NCBI RefSeq assembly: GCF_015207505.1
Contig: NZ_JADEWT010000071.1
Location: forward strand, 1-32,927
Source of the DNA: Tychonema sp. LEGE 06208
GTDB lineage: Bacteria > Cyanobacteriota > Cyanobacteriia > Cyanobacteriales > Microcoleaceae
DNA length: 32,927 bases
Direction of reading: 5' to 3'
The notes beneath the pieces are model-generated. The model was not told where the DNA came from. It was given only the letters and a program-made list of their open reading frames with translations, and ran no database searches. A program made the position numbers and the translations under genes. Below are positions 22,120-30,447 of this stretch, piece after piece (position 1 is the first letter of the stretch; the number at the start of each line of letters is the position of its first letter).

Positions 22120-23115
22120 ATGAAAATTAAGGAGATTGGAGAACAGGGACTTTTAACAATTTTGCAGAGATTTTGCGCTGCGGAAATTGTGGGAGATGAT
22201 GCAGCAGTCATTGCCGTTCCAGCCGATCGCTCTTTAGTTATTACTACTGATATGTTGGTAGATGGAGTGCATTTTAGCGATCGCACCACAGGCCCTTATT
22301 ACGCAGGCTGGCGCGCCGCAGCGGCAAATTTGTCGGATCTCGCGGCAATGGGAGCAACCCCTGTGGCGGTGACGGTAGCCCTGGCTGTGAGTGCGGATAC
22401 GGCTGTGGATTGGGTGGAAGAGTTTTATCGGGGGATGACGGCTTGTTTGGAAGTTTATCATACGCCGATCGTGGGTGGGGATGTGGTGCGATCGCCCGTG
22501 GTGACAGTTGCGATTACGGCTTTTGGACAAGTTGAGTGCGATCGTACCATCTGTCGGTCAAATGCGCGATCGAATTGGGCGATTGTGGCGACTGGCGTGC
22601 ACGGAGCCTCCCGCGCGGGATTAGAATTGTTGTTAAATCCAGAATTTGGGCTCAATCTGGAAAAGGGCGATCGAACTTCTCTAATTCTCGCTCATCAGCG
22701 GCCTAAACCGCGGCTGGATGTTTTGCCGGTTGTTTGGGAAATTTTAGATGCTGCGGGTGAATTTTCCATCGCCGGAATGGATAGCAGCGATGGTTTAGCA
22801 GATGCGATTGTGCAAGTTTGTCGGGCTAGCGGTGTGGGTGCAAAAGTCGATCGCGCCCAAATACCAATTCCTCCTATTTTAAGGGAAATCGTATCAACCG
22901 AAACAGCTTTAGATTGGGCGTTGTACGGCGGCGAAGATTTTGAGTTAGTGTTGTTTTTGCCGATCGCCCATGCTAAGCTATTGGTCGATCGAATTGGTGA
23001 TGGTGCTGCGATCGTGGGAATCACTACCGAAAGCAACGATATTTTGTTGAGTGATAGCAGCGGTATTTGTCCTGATGTTGGCTTAAAGATCGATCGAGGA
23101 TTTCAACACTTTTAA
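22120..23115 (+). CDS. thiL: Thiamine-monophosphate kinase
   Basis: A 331-residue ThiL, which phosphorylates thiamine phosphate to the coenzyme thiamine diphosphate. The start at 22120 follows AGGAGAAAGAAGG; the frame is open further upstream only through the heptad repeat. Motifs are GDDAAVI, TTDMLVDGVHF, AAANLSDLAAMGATPVAV, GGDVVRSP, GMDSSDGLADAI and LYGGEDFELV. The protein is PurM/AIR-synthase-like and acts as a dimer with the ATP site between subunits. It is complete. It stands alone and is followed by a palindromic repeat. Confidence 0.96.
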   Translation: MKIKEIGEQGLLTILQRFCAAEIVGDDAAVIAVPADRSLVITTDMLVDGVHFSDRTTGPYYAGWRAAAANLSDLAAMGATPVAVTVALAVSADTAVDWVEEFYRGMTACLEVYHTPIVGGDVVRSPVVTVAITAFGQVECDRTICRSNARSNWAIVATGVHGASRAGLELLLNPEFGLNLEKGDRTSLILAHQRPKPRLDVLPVVWEILDAAGEFSIAGMDSSDGLADAIVQVCRASGVGAKVDRAQIPIPPILREIVSTETALDWALYGGEDFELVLFLPIAHAKLLVDRIGDGAAIVGITTESNDILLSDSSGICPDVGLKIDRGFQHF

Positions 23116-23138
23116 ATTATCTCTTAGCCGGCGGAGTC

Positions 23139-23203
23139 AGAAACCGGGTTTTTGGGAAAAATCATTAATTGTGGCGCAAAGATTCGGTAAAAACCCGGTT
23201 TCT
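23139..23203. repeat. Palindromic repeat, CCGGGTTTTT family, copy 1
   Basis: AGAAACCGGGTTTTT (23139-23153) and its exact complement AAAAACCCGGTTTCT (23189-23203) flank 35 nt. It lies between the convergent ends of thiL and the 491-aa gene and may end both transcripts. Related tandem pairs lie at 29039 and 30289. Confidence 0.85.
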
Positions 23204-23209
23204 TTGGCC

Positions 23210-24685
23210 TTATTGTTCAGAAGTCTCCCGCACTTGGGCCGCTTCCTGTAAAATATCATTAACTGGTGGACGTTGGGAATCGGGCAATCTCGGAGGTTGA
23301 GACTTGCGCCGCAACCATCTCAACTGATTAATCTTCCACGCACCATTAATCCAGCCCATCAATCCAGAAACCAGAATTACAACCAAGAGACTCAACAACA
23401 GACTAGCTACAGCCGGATGAAGCACATCCCCTTTTTGAGGTATTCTGAACACTACCGGTGTCTCGATATAACCTGAAACCGCAGACACCACAAGGCCTCC
23501 AGCCCCTAATCCAGTACCCCATATTTGAATAGTTCTTTCCAAAGAGCGATCGATTTCTGCTTGTTCGATATCCACAATCCCCGCTACCAAATCCACCGCA
23601 ATCTTAATCAAATCAGTACCATGTTTAAAATAGCCTAAATCCCCCTGAATTTGTCGTTGAAAATACGGACAACTTCTCTCAATGAAAAAATTAAATGTTG
23701 TCAATTTATCCGTTGAAAATTTCCATTTATAAGAAATTTCAGACAGCTTTTCCTGATAATTGTAAACATGAATATTAATCGTATTATTAAAATCTTCGAG
23801 ATATTCTAACGCTCTTTCATAATTCAAACTTTCTCCAAGTAACTCTTTTAGTTTGATTTTGAGATAGGTTAAAGACTTATCTATATCGACATTTTCCGGG
23901 CAAGCAACATCATTGTTCGATTCAAAGTCAGCGATTTTTGTTTGTAAGCTAGCGATTGTCACCTCAATTTCTGCGTAGAGTTTCTTAAGTAAATCATAAT
24001 TACTGCGGCTATCCAGAAAAGCTTTAGTGATTTTATGGCGGTAATAAAACAGTTCAAACAAAGGTTGAATAATTTGCCCTAATTTTTTCTCAATATCATC
24101 ATCAACCAGATAAACAAAGACTTGCAGTTGACTTTTTATCGAAGTATACTCAAAAATTGGAGAACCCAGTAACTCAGTATCGCGGTAAAAAGGTGGACGC
24201 ACAGATGCTTCGGGGAACAGATTATTTAAACATTTATCTGCAACTTGGCGGATGGAATCGTTGGTTGGATGTGAATCAGTTTGTAATTTGTAGGTAATAA
24301 AAATAGTCTGTCCTAACCAATCTTGATAATTATCAGGAATTAGGAAATTATTTTCATTAAATTGTTGTAATTCTGTAATTTCTAGGTTTTTATTTTCATT
24401 GGTTTCTGGGCTGCCAATTCTCGCTAAAATGCCTTCGCTATCCTCCAGAAGGCAAAACTTAAAAGAACCATTAATTTTATTGGAATGCGAGAATTTTTTG
24501 ACTTTAGTGAGGGGATAACCGAGGTTAGCTTGGGAAAAAATTATCTCTTTTTCTGGGCTAAAATGTTGCCAGATACTATTAGCCCAAGTCCAGATTGAGT
24601 TAGCTTCGGTTTTGCTTTCCTGGCTGAGTTGGTAGCTGTAGATGTAGATTTGGGGATGGTCAATTTTTAGCATCGGATTTGTCAA
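23210..24685 (-). CDS. Helical protein with C-terminal membrane segments in the CHAT cluster
   Basis: A 491-residue protein of unknown family. The N-terminal 190 residues are mixed alpha/beta (IYIYSYQLSQESKTEANSIW, IFITYKLQTDSHPTNDSIR). A helical middle follows (residues about 200-330, coiled-coil-like at YAEIEVTIASLQTKIADFES). The C-terminal quarter has two membrane segments, GTGLGAGGLVVSAVSGYIET near residue 395 and AVASLLLSLLVVILVSGLMG near 430, then a basic tail. Its start overlaps the 111-aa gene by 26 bp, so the two are co-translated. It lies downstream of the TPR-CHAT gene on the same strand. It could be a membrane effector, but that is inference. Confidence 0.72.
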   Translation of the reverse strand: MTNPMLKIDHPQIYIYSYQLSQESKTEANSIWTWANSIWQHFSPEKEIIFSQANLGYPLTKVKKFSHSNKINGSFKFCLLEDSEGILARIGSPETNENKNLEITELQQFNENNFLIPDNYQDWLGQTIFITYKLQTDSHPTNDSIRQVADKCLNNLFPEASVRPPFYRDTELLGSPIFEYTSIKSQLQVFVYLVDDDIEKKLGQIIQPLFELFYYRHKITKAFLDSRSNYDLLKKLYAEIEVTIASLQTKIADFESNNDVACPENVDIDKSLTYLKIKLKELLGESLNYERALEYLEDFNNTINIHVYNYQEKLSEISYKWKFSTDKLTTFNFFIERSCPYFQRQIQGDLGYFKHGTDLIKIAVDLVAGIVDIEQAEIDRSLERTIQIWGTGLGAGGLVVSAVSGYIETPVVFRIPQKGDVLHPAVASLLLSLLVVILVSGLMGWINGAWKINQLRWLRRKSQPPRLPDSQRPPVNDILQEAAQVRETSEQ

Positions 24686-24995
24686 TGCGTTTTTTCAAGC
24701 TTGCTTCTAGCTTTTTGATGTCGGGATAGGTATTGACGATTGTTTCATAACCGGGCGTGGCTTCTGCTTCTACATCATCGAGATTTTTTCTGACCAGATT
24801 TTTGATGGCATCTCTAACATCTTTAAATTGTTTGTAGAGTGTATTTATAGCATCTTCTACAGTATCATTATCAGCACCAGATTCTGCTAAAGGGAGGACT
24901 TCGGCGAGCAATCTTTCGATGAAAGGGGGAGTCAAAATTGCCGGGGCGGTGGTAATGGCGTTATAGATTTGGGACAAAATATCGACTTCGTTCAT
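24660..24995 (-). CDS. Small helical protein coupled to the 491-aa gene
   Basis: A 111-residue, all-helical acidic protein (VDILSQIYNAITTAPAILTP, FIERLLAEVLPLAESGADND, LYKQFKDVRDAIKNLVRKNL). It has no recognised domain. The 3' end overlaps the next gene by 26 bp, a strong sign that the two products work together. Small helical adaptors beside CHAT proteins are known as effector-associated domains in bacterial conflict systems. A link here is only a hypothesis. Confidence 0.68.
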   Translation of the reverse strand: MNEVDILSQIYNAITTAPAILTPPFIERLLAEVLPLAESGADNDTVEDAINTLYKQFKDVRDAIKNLVRKNLDDVEAEATPGYETIVNTYPDIKKLEASLKKRIDKSDAKN

Positions 24996-25143
24996 AATTT
25001 TACCTCACAAATGGATGTTGTTTGAATGAGCAATTAGGCAAGTGTCACACTTTGATCGACTTGTAAGGTGCGTCAGTCTTAGGTTGGTCGAAAAATCAGG
25101 GTTTTCGCAACTGACGCACCCTACTAATTTTAGCGTATTTTGA

Positions 25144-25980
25144 TTAATTTTGATCGGCTTGTTCAGCTTGTTCTTTTTGAGCTTCGGCGATAGTCGCTGT
25201 TACTTCAGCTAGGGGTAAGTTAAAGATTGTAGCAATTTGTTCTGTAGCCAATCCCAGACTAAACATTTTGAAAATAAGAGCTTTGTCTCGTTGTTTAGCT
25301 TTAGCTTGTTCTTCCGCTTGTCCTTCTGCAAAAACATCTTGATAAAATCGGGTTTGTTTTAAGTCGGTTAGGCTAAACATGGCGGCAACTTCCTCTCTGG
25401 TTTTTTGGGGTAATTTGTAAACAATGATGGTTTCTAGTAAGTTGATGAAGTTTTTTCTGGCTGTGGTATCCGATATTTCGGTTTCGGCTTGTCTGGCTAA
25501 ATCTATGGCAAAGTTTTCGGCGGTGTTGTCTGGTTCGATTACCAGTTTAATCAATTTTATGGGTAGAGATGCTGTTTCTGATGCACTTAGTTCATTGATG
25601 TAAATACGGGTGATTTGTGGGAGGGCGAGCATTTCCTGAAAGTGGATGTTGCTTTGTCTTTCGGTTTGCCGATTTGGGTAGATGACTACCAATTGCCAAG
25701 GGTGCGGCGGTTGGTATTGTTTGAGATAGATGAATAGTTCGGCAAACAGACGGTAGTAGAGTGTTGGATCTGGTTGAAATTGGACTTCTACAACGTAGAA
25801 TGGTAGTTGAGGATCGGGAATAATTGGTAGAAATAAACCGTCTAGGCGAAAAGCTAATTGTTTGACTTCTTGGGATGTAAATTTGTATTGGTTGGCACTC
25901 TCGGCGGGTATGCCCAGAAGGGCAAAGAACACAAAGGGGAATTCTTGGAAGATGTTGTAAAATATGCTATCGGTTTTCAT
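25144..25980 (-). CDS. Rpn/DUF2887-type PD-(D/E)XK nuclease-like protein
   Basis: A 278-residue protein of the Rpn family (recombination-promoting nuclease / putative transposase). The nuclease core has Asp47 in FRLDGLFLP, Glu65 and Gln67 in YVVEVQFQPD, and the following LYYRLFAELFIYLKQYQP helix, typical of the cyanobacterial DUF2887 group. A helical C-terminus (REEVAAMFSLTDLKQTRFYQ, then EQAKAKQRDKALIFKMFSLG) ends in an Ala/Glu-rich coil with a small helix-turn-helix-like part (GLATEQIATIFNLPLAEV). Such genes are multi-copy in cyanobacteria. It starts 25 bp after the stop of the TPR-CHAT gene on the same strand, so the two may share a transcript. Confidence 0.85.
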   Translation of the reverse strand: MKTDSIFYNIFQEFPFVFFALLGIPAESANQYKFTSQEVKQLAFRLDGLFLPIIPDPQLPFYVVEVQFQPDPTLYYRLFAELFIYLKQYQPPHPWQLVVIYPNRQTERQSNIHFQEMLALPQITRIYINELSASETASLPIKLIKLVIEPDNTAENFAIDLARQAETEISDTTARKNFINLLETIIVYKLPQKTREEVAAMFSLTDLKQTRFYQDVFAEGQAEEQAKAKQRDKALIFKMFSLGLATEQIATIFNLPLAEVTATIAEAQKEQAEQADQN

Positions 25981-26005
25981 CGATTAAATTAAATCTTTCC
26001 TTGGA

Positions 26006-28972
26006 TTATAATCCTATGGCACAAAACGCTCCCCAATGATAAACATCGCCATAGGGTTGTTCGTCATTATTGTAGCCTTTTAATTCCTTGAGGATCGGTT
26101 TTTTTCGATCGCCATCGAAACTATCCGATTCCTGCACCCATGATAGCAAATCGGAAGTCGCGGCAGACTTAAACCAGCGCTGGGTATCGTGGAGGGCTTT
26201 ACCGATGCTAACTCCTGGTTTGAGCAATTCATAGAATTTTACCATCATTAAGGCGGTCGAGAGGTCGTTGACAGCCCAAAGACTGGCTAGGGTTCCCATT
26301 GCACCGGCGTGGATAAATCCTGTCGGTAATCCAATATAATCGGAGCGATTGTTGGTGTCAATTAGCGCGGTTTCGCAGGCGGAAAGCACGACTAGGCGGC
26401 AATGTTTGAATTGCAGTAACAAGATATCTGCTAATGTTAGGCATTTGTTAATGTCGGCTGTTTGGCCGTCGCGCCATTCCACGTAACGATTCGATTCATC
26501 TAAATCCGATCCTGCCCTAGACTGGGAATCTCCGCCGATGATGCCGCCAGACAAGATTAAAAACGATTTTAGCGGATCGTCGGGATTGAAGGAGCCGTGA
26601 CAGGAAAAGTGCGCGCAGTGGGCGTTTTCTAACTGTTCTAGATACTTTTCTAGGAGATTTGTTTTACTCGCTTCATCGCCGGGGAGAATTTGACTGAGCG
26701 CGAATTTGGGGGCGATGCTGGCGACTTCTAAATCGGTGTAGCGCAGATCGGAGGTGGGGTTTTGCAAGGCGAGGAGTTGGTCAAAATTCGGGTGGATTGT
26801 AATCTGTTGCAGGAGTTGGCAACTGGGGCTGTATTGAATTCCTTGGGTGAATCTATCTAACAAGAATTCGTCGTCGGTTAGGGGTAGGGCGTGGAGGGGG
26901 AACAGGTGCAGCAACCAGTGGGGAATTAGGATTAAGCGGGTACTTTGTGAGGGCAGAATTGTGGTGATTTGGAGGATTTTGGCAAGACGCTGGAGATAGT
27001 CGGAGAGTTTGGTTTGCCAGTAGGTTTTGCTTTGTTTGTAGTCGGCCCGGTAGTCGTTAACTAAGTCGATTAATTCATCGCATTGAGGATTGCGATGCAC
27101 TGTCAGCACGTCGGGGTAAGTGAGGACAAAGGTGATGATTTCTTTGTCGGTGATGTACCACTCTATTAGGGCGGTGTCTGGGGTGAGGAGTTGGGTAATT
27201 TCGGTGAAAGTTATGGGTTTTAGGACTTGGGGGGTTTCCTGTTTTTGGGCGATGACTTCGGCAAGGTTGCGGGCTTTGTTCGCTTCGGCATATAAGAGTG
27301 CTTCTTGGTTGCTTTGGCGATCGAGGCATACTTGCACCATGCCTCTGTAGAGCTTATCCCACTCCAAATCGTGTTTTTGCTTGGTTTCATCCCCCGATTC
27401 TAACTCTCGTAATTTGGAGGCTCTGGTTATGGCATTTTTAAAGGTATTGTAGGCACTTTGGAGAGTTGCTGCTTTTTGGTTTGTGTCTTCTGGTTTTTCT
27501 CGGTTGATGTAGTCTAGTTTTGCCAGATAAGCAAAGCCCAGGTTATTTAAGGTTAGTACGTTATTGAACGGGAAAGCCTCAAGGGTATAGACTGTTAGAG
27601 CTTTGTCAAAAAAGCTGATCGCCCGTTCCAGATTTTCCGCCCGCGAACCGTTGATTCTGTATAAGTAGACAGCAGCTAGGTTATTTTGAGTCATTGCCCA
27701 ATCTTGAGGGAAATCCTCAAAGGTACGAACTGTTAAAGCAGCGTCATAAAGTGCGATCGCCCGTTCCAAATTTTCCGCCCGCGAACCCTTGATTCTCTTT
27801 CTGTAGGCATTGGCTAGGTTATTTTGAGTCCCTGCCCATTGTTCAGGGAAATCCTCAAAGGTATGAACTGTTAAAACAGCCTCATAAAAGCTGATCGCCT
27901 GTTCGAGATTTTCCGCCCGCGAACCCTTGATTCTGTCACTGTGGGCAGTAGCTAGGTTATATTGAGTCCCTGCCCATTGTTCAGGGAAATCCTCAAAGGT
28001 ATAAACTGTTAAAACAGCCTCATAAAAGCGGATCGCCCGTTCCAGATTTTCCGCCCGCGAACCGTTGATTCTGTTGCTGTAGGCAAGAGCTAAGTTATTT
28101 TGAGTCATTGCCCATTGTTCAGGGAAATCCTCAAGGGTACGAATTGTTAAAGCAGCCTCATAAAAGCGGATCGCCTGTTCCAGATTTTCCGCCCGCGAAC
28201 CGTTGATTCTGTTGCTACAGGCAAGAGCTAAGTTATTTTGAGTCATTGCCCATTTTTGAGGTAAATTCTCAAAGGTATATACTATTAAAGCTGCCTTATA
28301 AAAGCCGATCGCCAGTTCCAAGTTTTCCGCCCGCGAACCGTTGATTCTGTTACTGTAGGCAAGAGCTAGGTTATTTTGAGTTCCAGCATAGTTTTCGCTT
28401 CCCGGTTCCAGATTATTTAAAACTATTTGATAACCAGTAATGGCAATTTCAATATTGTTCTTTCTATTCCCAAGCGGAAAGTTACTAATATGAATACTTA
28501 AATTTTCAATGAGGCGGACAATTGAGCTAATTGTTTCTGGATTTCGGCCATCAAGTAACTGCTCGGATGCTTGCTGTAAAGTTTCGGCAAAACGGGCATT
28601 GAGGAGATGTTGCCGCCCGGCCAGCATGGGGTAAATTACTTTAATATCGCTATCGCTATCTTGTTCTGCTTGCAATAATTCTAGGAAAAAGTTGGCATAC
28701 TCTTGGGGATTTTCACCTTCAGAGTTATTGCTATCTCCGTCATCGTTCATATCGATGAATTGCCCTAGCTGACTGGCCAGATTTCGGAGGAAATTCGCGC
28801 CATTTTCGCCTCCTTGTGCTGCCAACATTGTCGCTACTGACTCGCAAGCTTCCAGAAATCCGCGATCCAATAATTCTGAGTTATCTTGTAATATCTGGGG
28901 TTCGTCTCCGTTGGGGCAATTCAGCAGGGTGTGAATTAATTGGAGATAAGCTTGATCGCGGGTTTCTTCCAT
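26006..28972 (-). CDS. TPR-CHAT caspase-like protease
   Basis: A 988-residue protein. Residues 1-180 are a helical N-terminal region shared with the paralogue at 29209. Six 46-residue TPR-like units follow (about 195-480, each with NRINGSRAENL and DFPEQWAMTQNNLA). A linker precedes the C-terminal CHAT domain (about 610-988). The catalytic pair is visible: His792 in HFSCHGSF and Cys866 in VVLSACETAL; GAMGTLASLWAVND and YGDVYHWGAFCAIG are further CHAT hallmarks. CHAT proteins are caspase-fold cysteine proteases, and some act in defence (for example, the TPR-CHAT partner of type III-E CRISPR). The substrate here is unknown. The DNA repeats are nearly identical, so copy number may vary. Confidence 0.92.
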   Translation of the reverse strand: MEETRDQAYLQLIHTLLNCPNGDEPQILQDNSELLDRGFLEACESVATMLAAQGGENGANFLRNLASQLGQFIDMNDDGDSNNSEGENPQEYANFFLELLQAEQDSDSDIKVIYPMLAGRQHLLNARFAETLQQASEQLLDGRNPETISSIVRLIENLSIHISNFPLGNRKNNIEIAITGYQIVLNNLEPGSENYAGTQNNLALAYSNRINGSRAENLELAIGFYKAALIVYTFENLPQKWAMTQNNLALACSNRINGSRAENLEQAIRFYEAALTIRTLEDFPEQWAMTQNNLALAYSNRINGSRAENLERAIRFYEAVLTVYTFEDFPEQWAGTQYNLATAHSDRIKGSRAENLEQAISFYEAVLTVHTFEDFPEQWAGTQNNLANAYRKRIKGSRAENLERAIALYDAALTVRTFEDFPQDWAMTQNNLAAVYLYRINGSRAENLERAISFFDKALTVYTLEAFPFNNVLTLNNLGFAYLAKLDYINREKPEDTNQKAATLQSAYNTFKNAITRASKLRELESGDETKQKHDLEWDKLYRGMVQVCLDRQSNQEALLYAEANKARNLAEVIAQKQETPQVLKPITFTEITQLLTPDTALIEWYITDKEIITFVLTYPDVLTVHRNPQCDELIDLVNDYRADYKQSKTYWQTKLSDYLQRLAKILQITTILPSQSTRLILIPHWLLHLFPLHALPLTDDEFLLDRFTQGIQYSPSCQLLQQITIHPNFDQLLALQNPTSDLRYTDLEVASIAPKFALSQILPGDEASKTNLLEKYLEQLENAHCAHFSCHGSFNPDDPLKSFLILSGGIIGGDSQSRAGSDLDESNRYVEWRDGQTADINKCLTLADILLLQFKHCRLVVLSACETALIDTNNRSDYIGLPTGFIHAGAMGTLASLWAVNDLSTALMMVKFYELLKPGVSIGKALHDTQRWFKSAATSDLLSWVQESDSFDGDRKKPILKELKGYNNDEQPYGDVYHWGAFCAIGL
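27640..28350. repeat. 138-bp tandem repeats encoding TPR units
   Basis: The string GCGAACC(G/C)TTGATTCT recurs every 138 bp (for example at 27643 and 27781), six times across this stretch. Neighbouring units are very similar at DNA level, including silent positions, as expected from unequal crossover or gene conversion. Three more units are in the paralogue at 29209-30231. Confidence 0.85.
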
Positions 28973-29038
28973 TGTGGGGAGTTGTGGGTGACACCGATGT
29001 TTTATTTTATCATGGTAGGGGTTGGTTTGCTGGGTGGC

Positions 29039-29190
29039 GAGAAACCGGGTTTTTGCGAAGATATTCGATGAGATGCGAAGATATCGGAAAAAACCCGGTT
29101 TCTGAGATGGTGCGCGTGGCGAGAAACCGGGTTTTTGCGAAGATATTCGATGAGATGCGAAGATATCGGAAAAAACCCGGTTTCTGAGAT
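29039..29190. repeat. Palindromic repeat, CCGGGTTTTT family, tandem pair 2
   Basis: Two copies (from 29039 and from 29121, 82-bp offset), each opening GAGAAACCGGGTTTTT and ending AAAAAACCCGGTTTCT. Their centres hold a second repeat, GCGAAGATAT, twice. The copies are identical to each other. They lie between the stop of the TPR paralogue and the start of the TPR-CHAT gene. Confidence 0.9.
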
Positions 29191-29208
29191 TGTTAAGGCA
29201 GCCTCACA

Positions 29209-30231
29209 TTAGGTATTAGCCAGCTTCTTTTGAATCATTGCCCAATATTCAGGGAAATCCTCACGGGTATATACTGTTAAAGCTGCCTCATAAAACGATC
29301 GCGCTTTGGAAAGATTTTCATCCCGCGAACCGTTGATTCTGTCATTATGGGCATTACCTAGGTTATATTGAATCATTGCCCAATCTTCAGGAAACTGTTC
29401 GGGGGTACGAACAGTTAAAGCAGCCTCAAAAAATGCGATCGCGCGATCGAGATTTTCCGCCCGCGAACCGTTGATTCTGTTGGCGTAAGCAGCAGCTAGG
29501 TTATTTTGAGCCATTCCCCAATCTTCCGGGAAAGCCTCAAGGGTGTAGACTGTTAAAGCAGCACCATAAAGGGCGATCGCCATTTCCACATTTTCCGCCC
29601 GCGAACCCTTTATTCTGCTAATATAGGCAGCAGCTAAATTGTTTTGAGTTTGAGCAAACTTTTGGCTTCCGGGTTGCCGATTATTCAAAACAATCTGATA
29701 AGCAGCAATGGCAATTTCAATATTATTCGCTCTATTCCCACCCGAAAAATTGCTAATATTAATGGCCAAGTCTTCCACGAGGCTGACCATTGAGTCAATG
29801 GTTTGGGCATTTTCGCCAGCAATTAACCTCTGCAATACTTGCTCTAAAATCCCAGGAAAACTGTCATTGAGGAGATGTTGTCTTTCAGCTAGCATGGGGT
29901 GAATTGCTGCTGCAGTGCTAGTGCTAGCATCTTCTGCTTGCAATAATTCTAGGATAAAGTTTGCATACTCTTGGGGATTTTCACCTTCGGAGTTATCGCC
30001 ATCGTTGATATCGATTAATTGTAATAGCTGACTAATCAGATTTCGCAGGAAGCTAGCGCCGTTTTCTCCTCCTTGCTGTGCCATCTTTTCTGCTACCAAC
30101 TCGCAAGTTTCCAGAAATTCGACATCCAACAATTCTATATTATCTTGCAATATCTGCGGTTCCGATCCGCTGGGGCAATTCAGCAGGGTATGAATTAGTT
30201 CTAGGTAGGCTTGGGCGCGCTTTTCTTCCAT
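29209..30231 (-). CDS. TPR-only tandem paralogue of the TPR-CHAT protein, lacking CHAT
   Basis: A 340-residue protein. Its N-terminal 200 residues match those of the 988-aa protein closely (AYLELIHTLLNCPSGSEPQI; NPQEYANFILELLQAE). Three TPR units follow, the last ending IQKKLANT and then a stop. The CHAT protease domain is missing, and no remnant of it lies in the 236 bp before the next gene. About 50 bp upstream of the ATG also resembles the upstream part of the CHAT gene (TGTGGGGAG leader, AT-rich TGATAAAATA). It therefore looks like a tandem duplicate that lost its 3' end. It could be an inactive decoy, a regulator that binds the same partner, or simply decaying. Confidence 0.82.
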   Translation of the reverse strand: MEEKRAQAYLELIHTLLNCPSGSEPQILQDNIELLDVEFLETCELVAEKMAQQGGENGASFLRNLISQLLQLIDINDGDNSEGENPQEYANFILELLQAEDASTSTAAAIHPMLAERQHLLNDSFPGILEQVLQRLIAGENAQTIDSMVSLVEDLAINISNFSGGNRANNIEIAIAAYQIVLNNRQPGSQKFAQTQNNLAAAYISRIKGSRAENVEMAIALYGAALTVYTLEAFPEDWGMAQNNLAAAYANRINGSRAENLDRAIAFFEAALTVRTPEQFPEDWAMIQYNLGNAHNDRINGSRDENLSKARSFYEAALTVYTREDFPEYWAMIQKKLANT

Positions 30232-30288
30232 TGTGGGGAGTTGTGAATAATATCAGGATTTATTTTATCATGGTTGTGCGTGGGTAGC

Positions 30289-30442
30289 GAGAAACCGGGT
30301 TTTTGCGAAGATATTCGATGTGATGCGAAGATATTGGAAAAAACCCGGTTTCTGAGATTGTGCGTGGGTAGCGAGAAACCGGGTTTTTGCGAAGATATTC
30401 GATGTGATGCGAAGATATTGGAAAAAACCCGGTTTCTGAGAT
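30289..30442. repeat. Palindromic repeat, CCGGGTTTTT family, tandem pair 3
   Basis: Two copies (from 30289 and from 30373, 84-bp offset) of the same palindrome as at 29039. They are identical to each other but differ from the 29039 pair at a few centre positions (GATGTGATG versus GATGAGATG; ATATTGG versus ATATCGG). They lie between the TPR paralogue start and the cysteine desulfurase stop. Confidence 0.9.
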
Positions 30443-30447
30443 TATTT

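Noticed and set aside
23210-30231. Type III-E CRISPR (TPR-CHAT partner)
   Set aside because: No gRAMP/Cas7-11, Cas1 or repeat array is present; only the CHAT protein type is shared.
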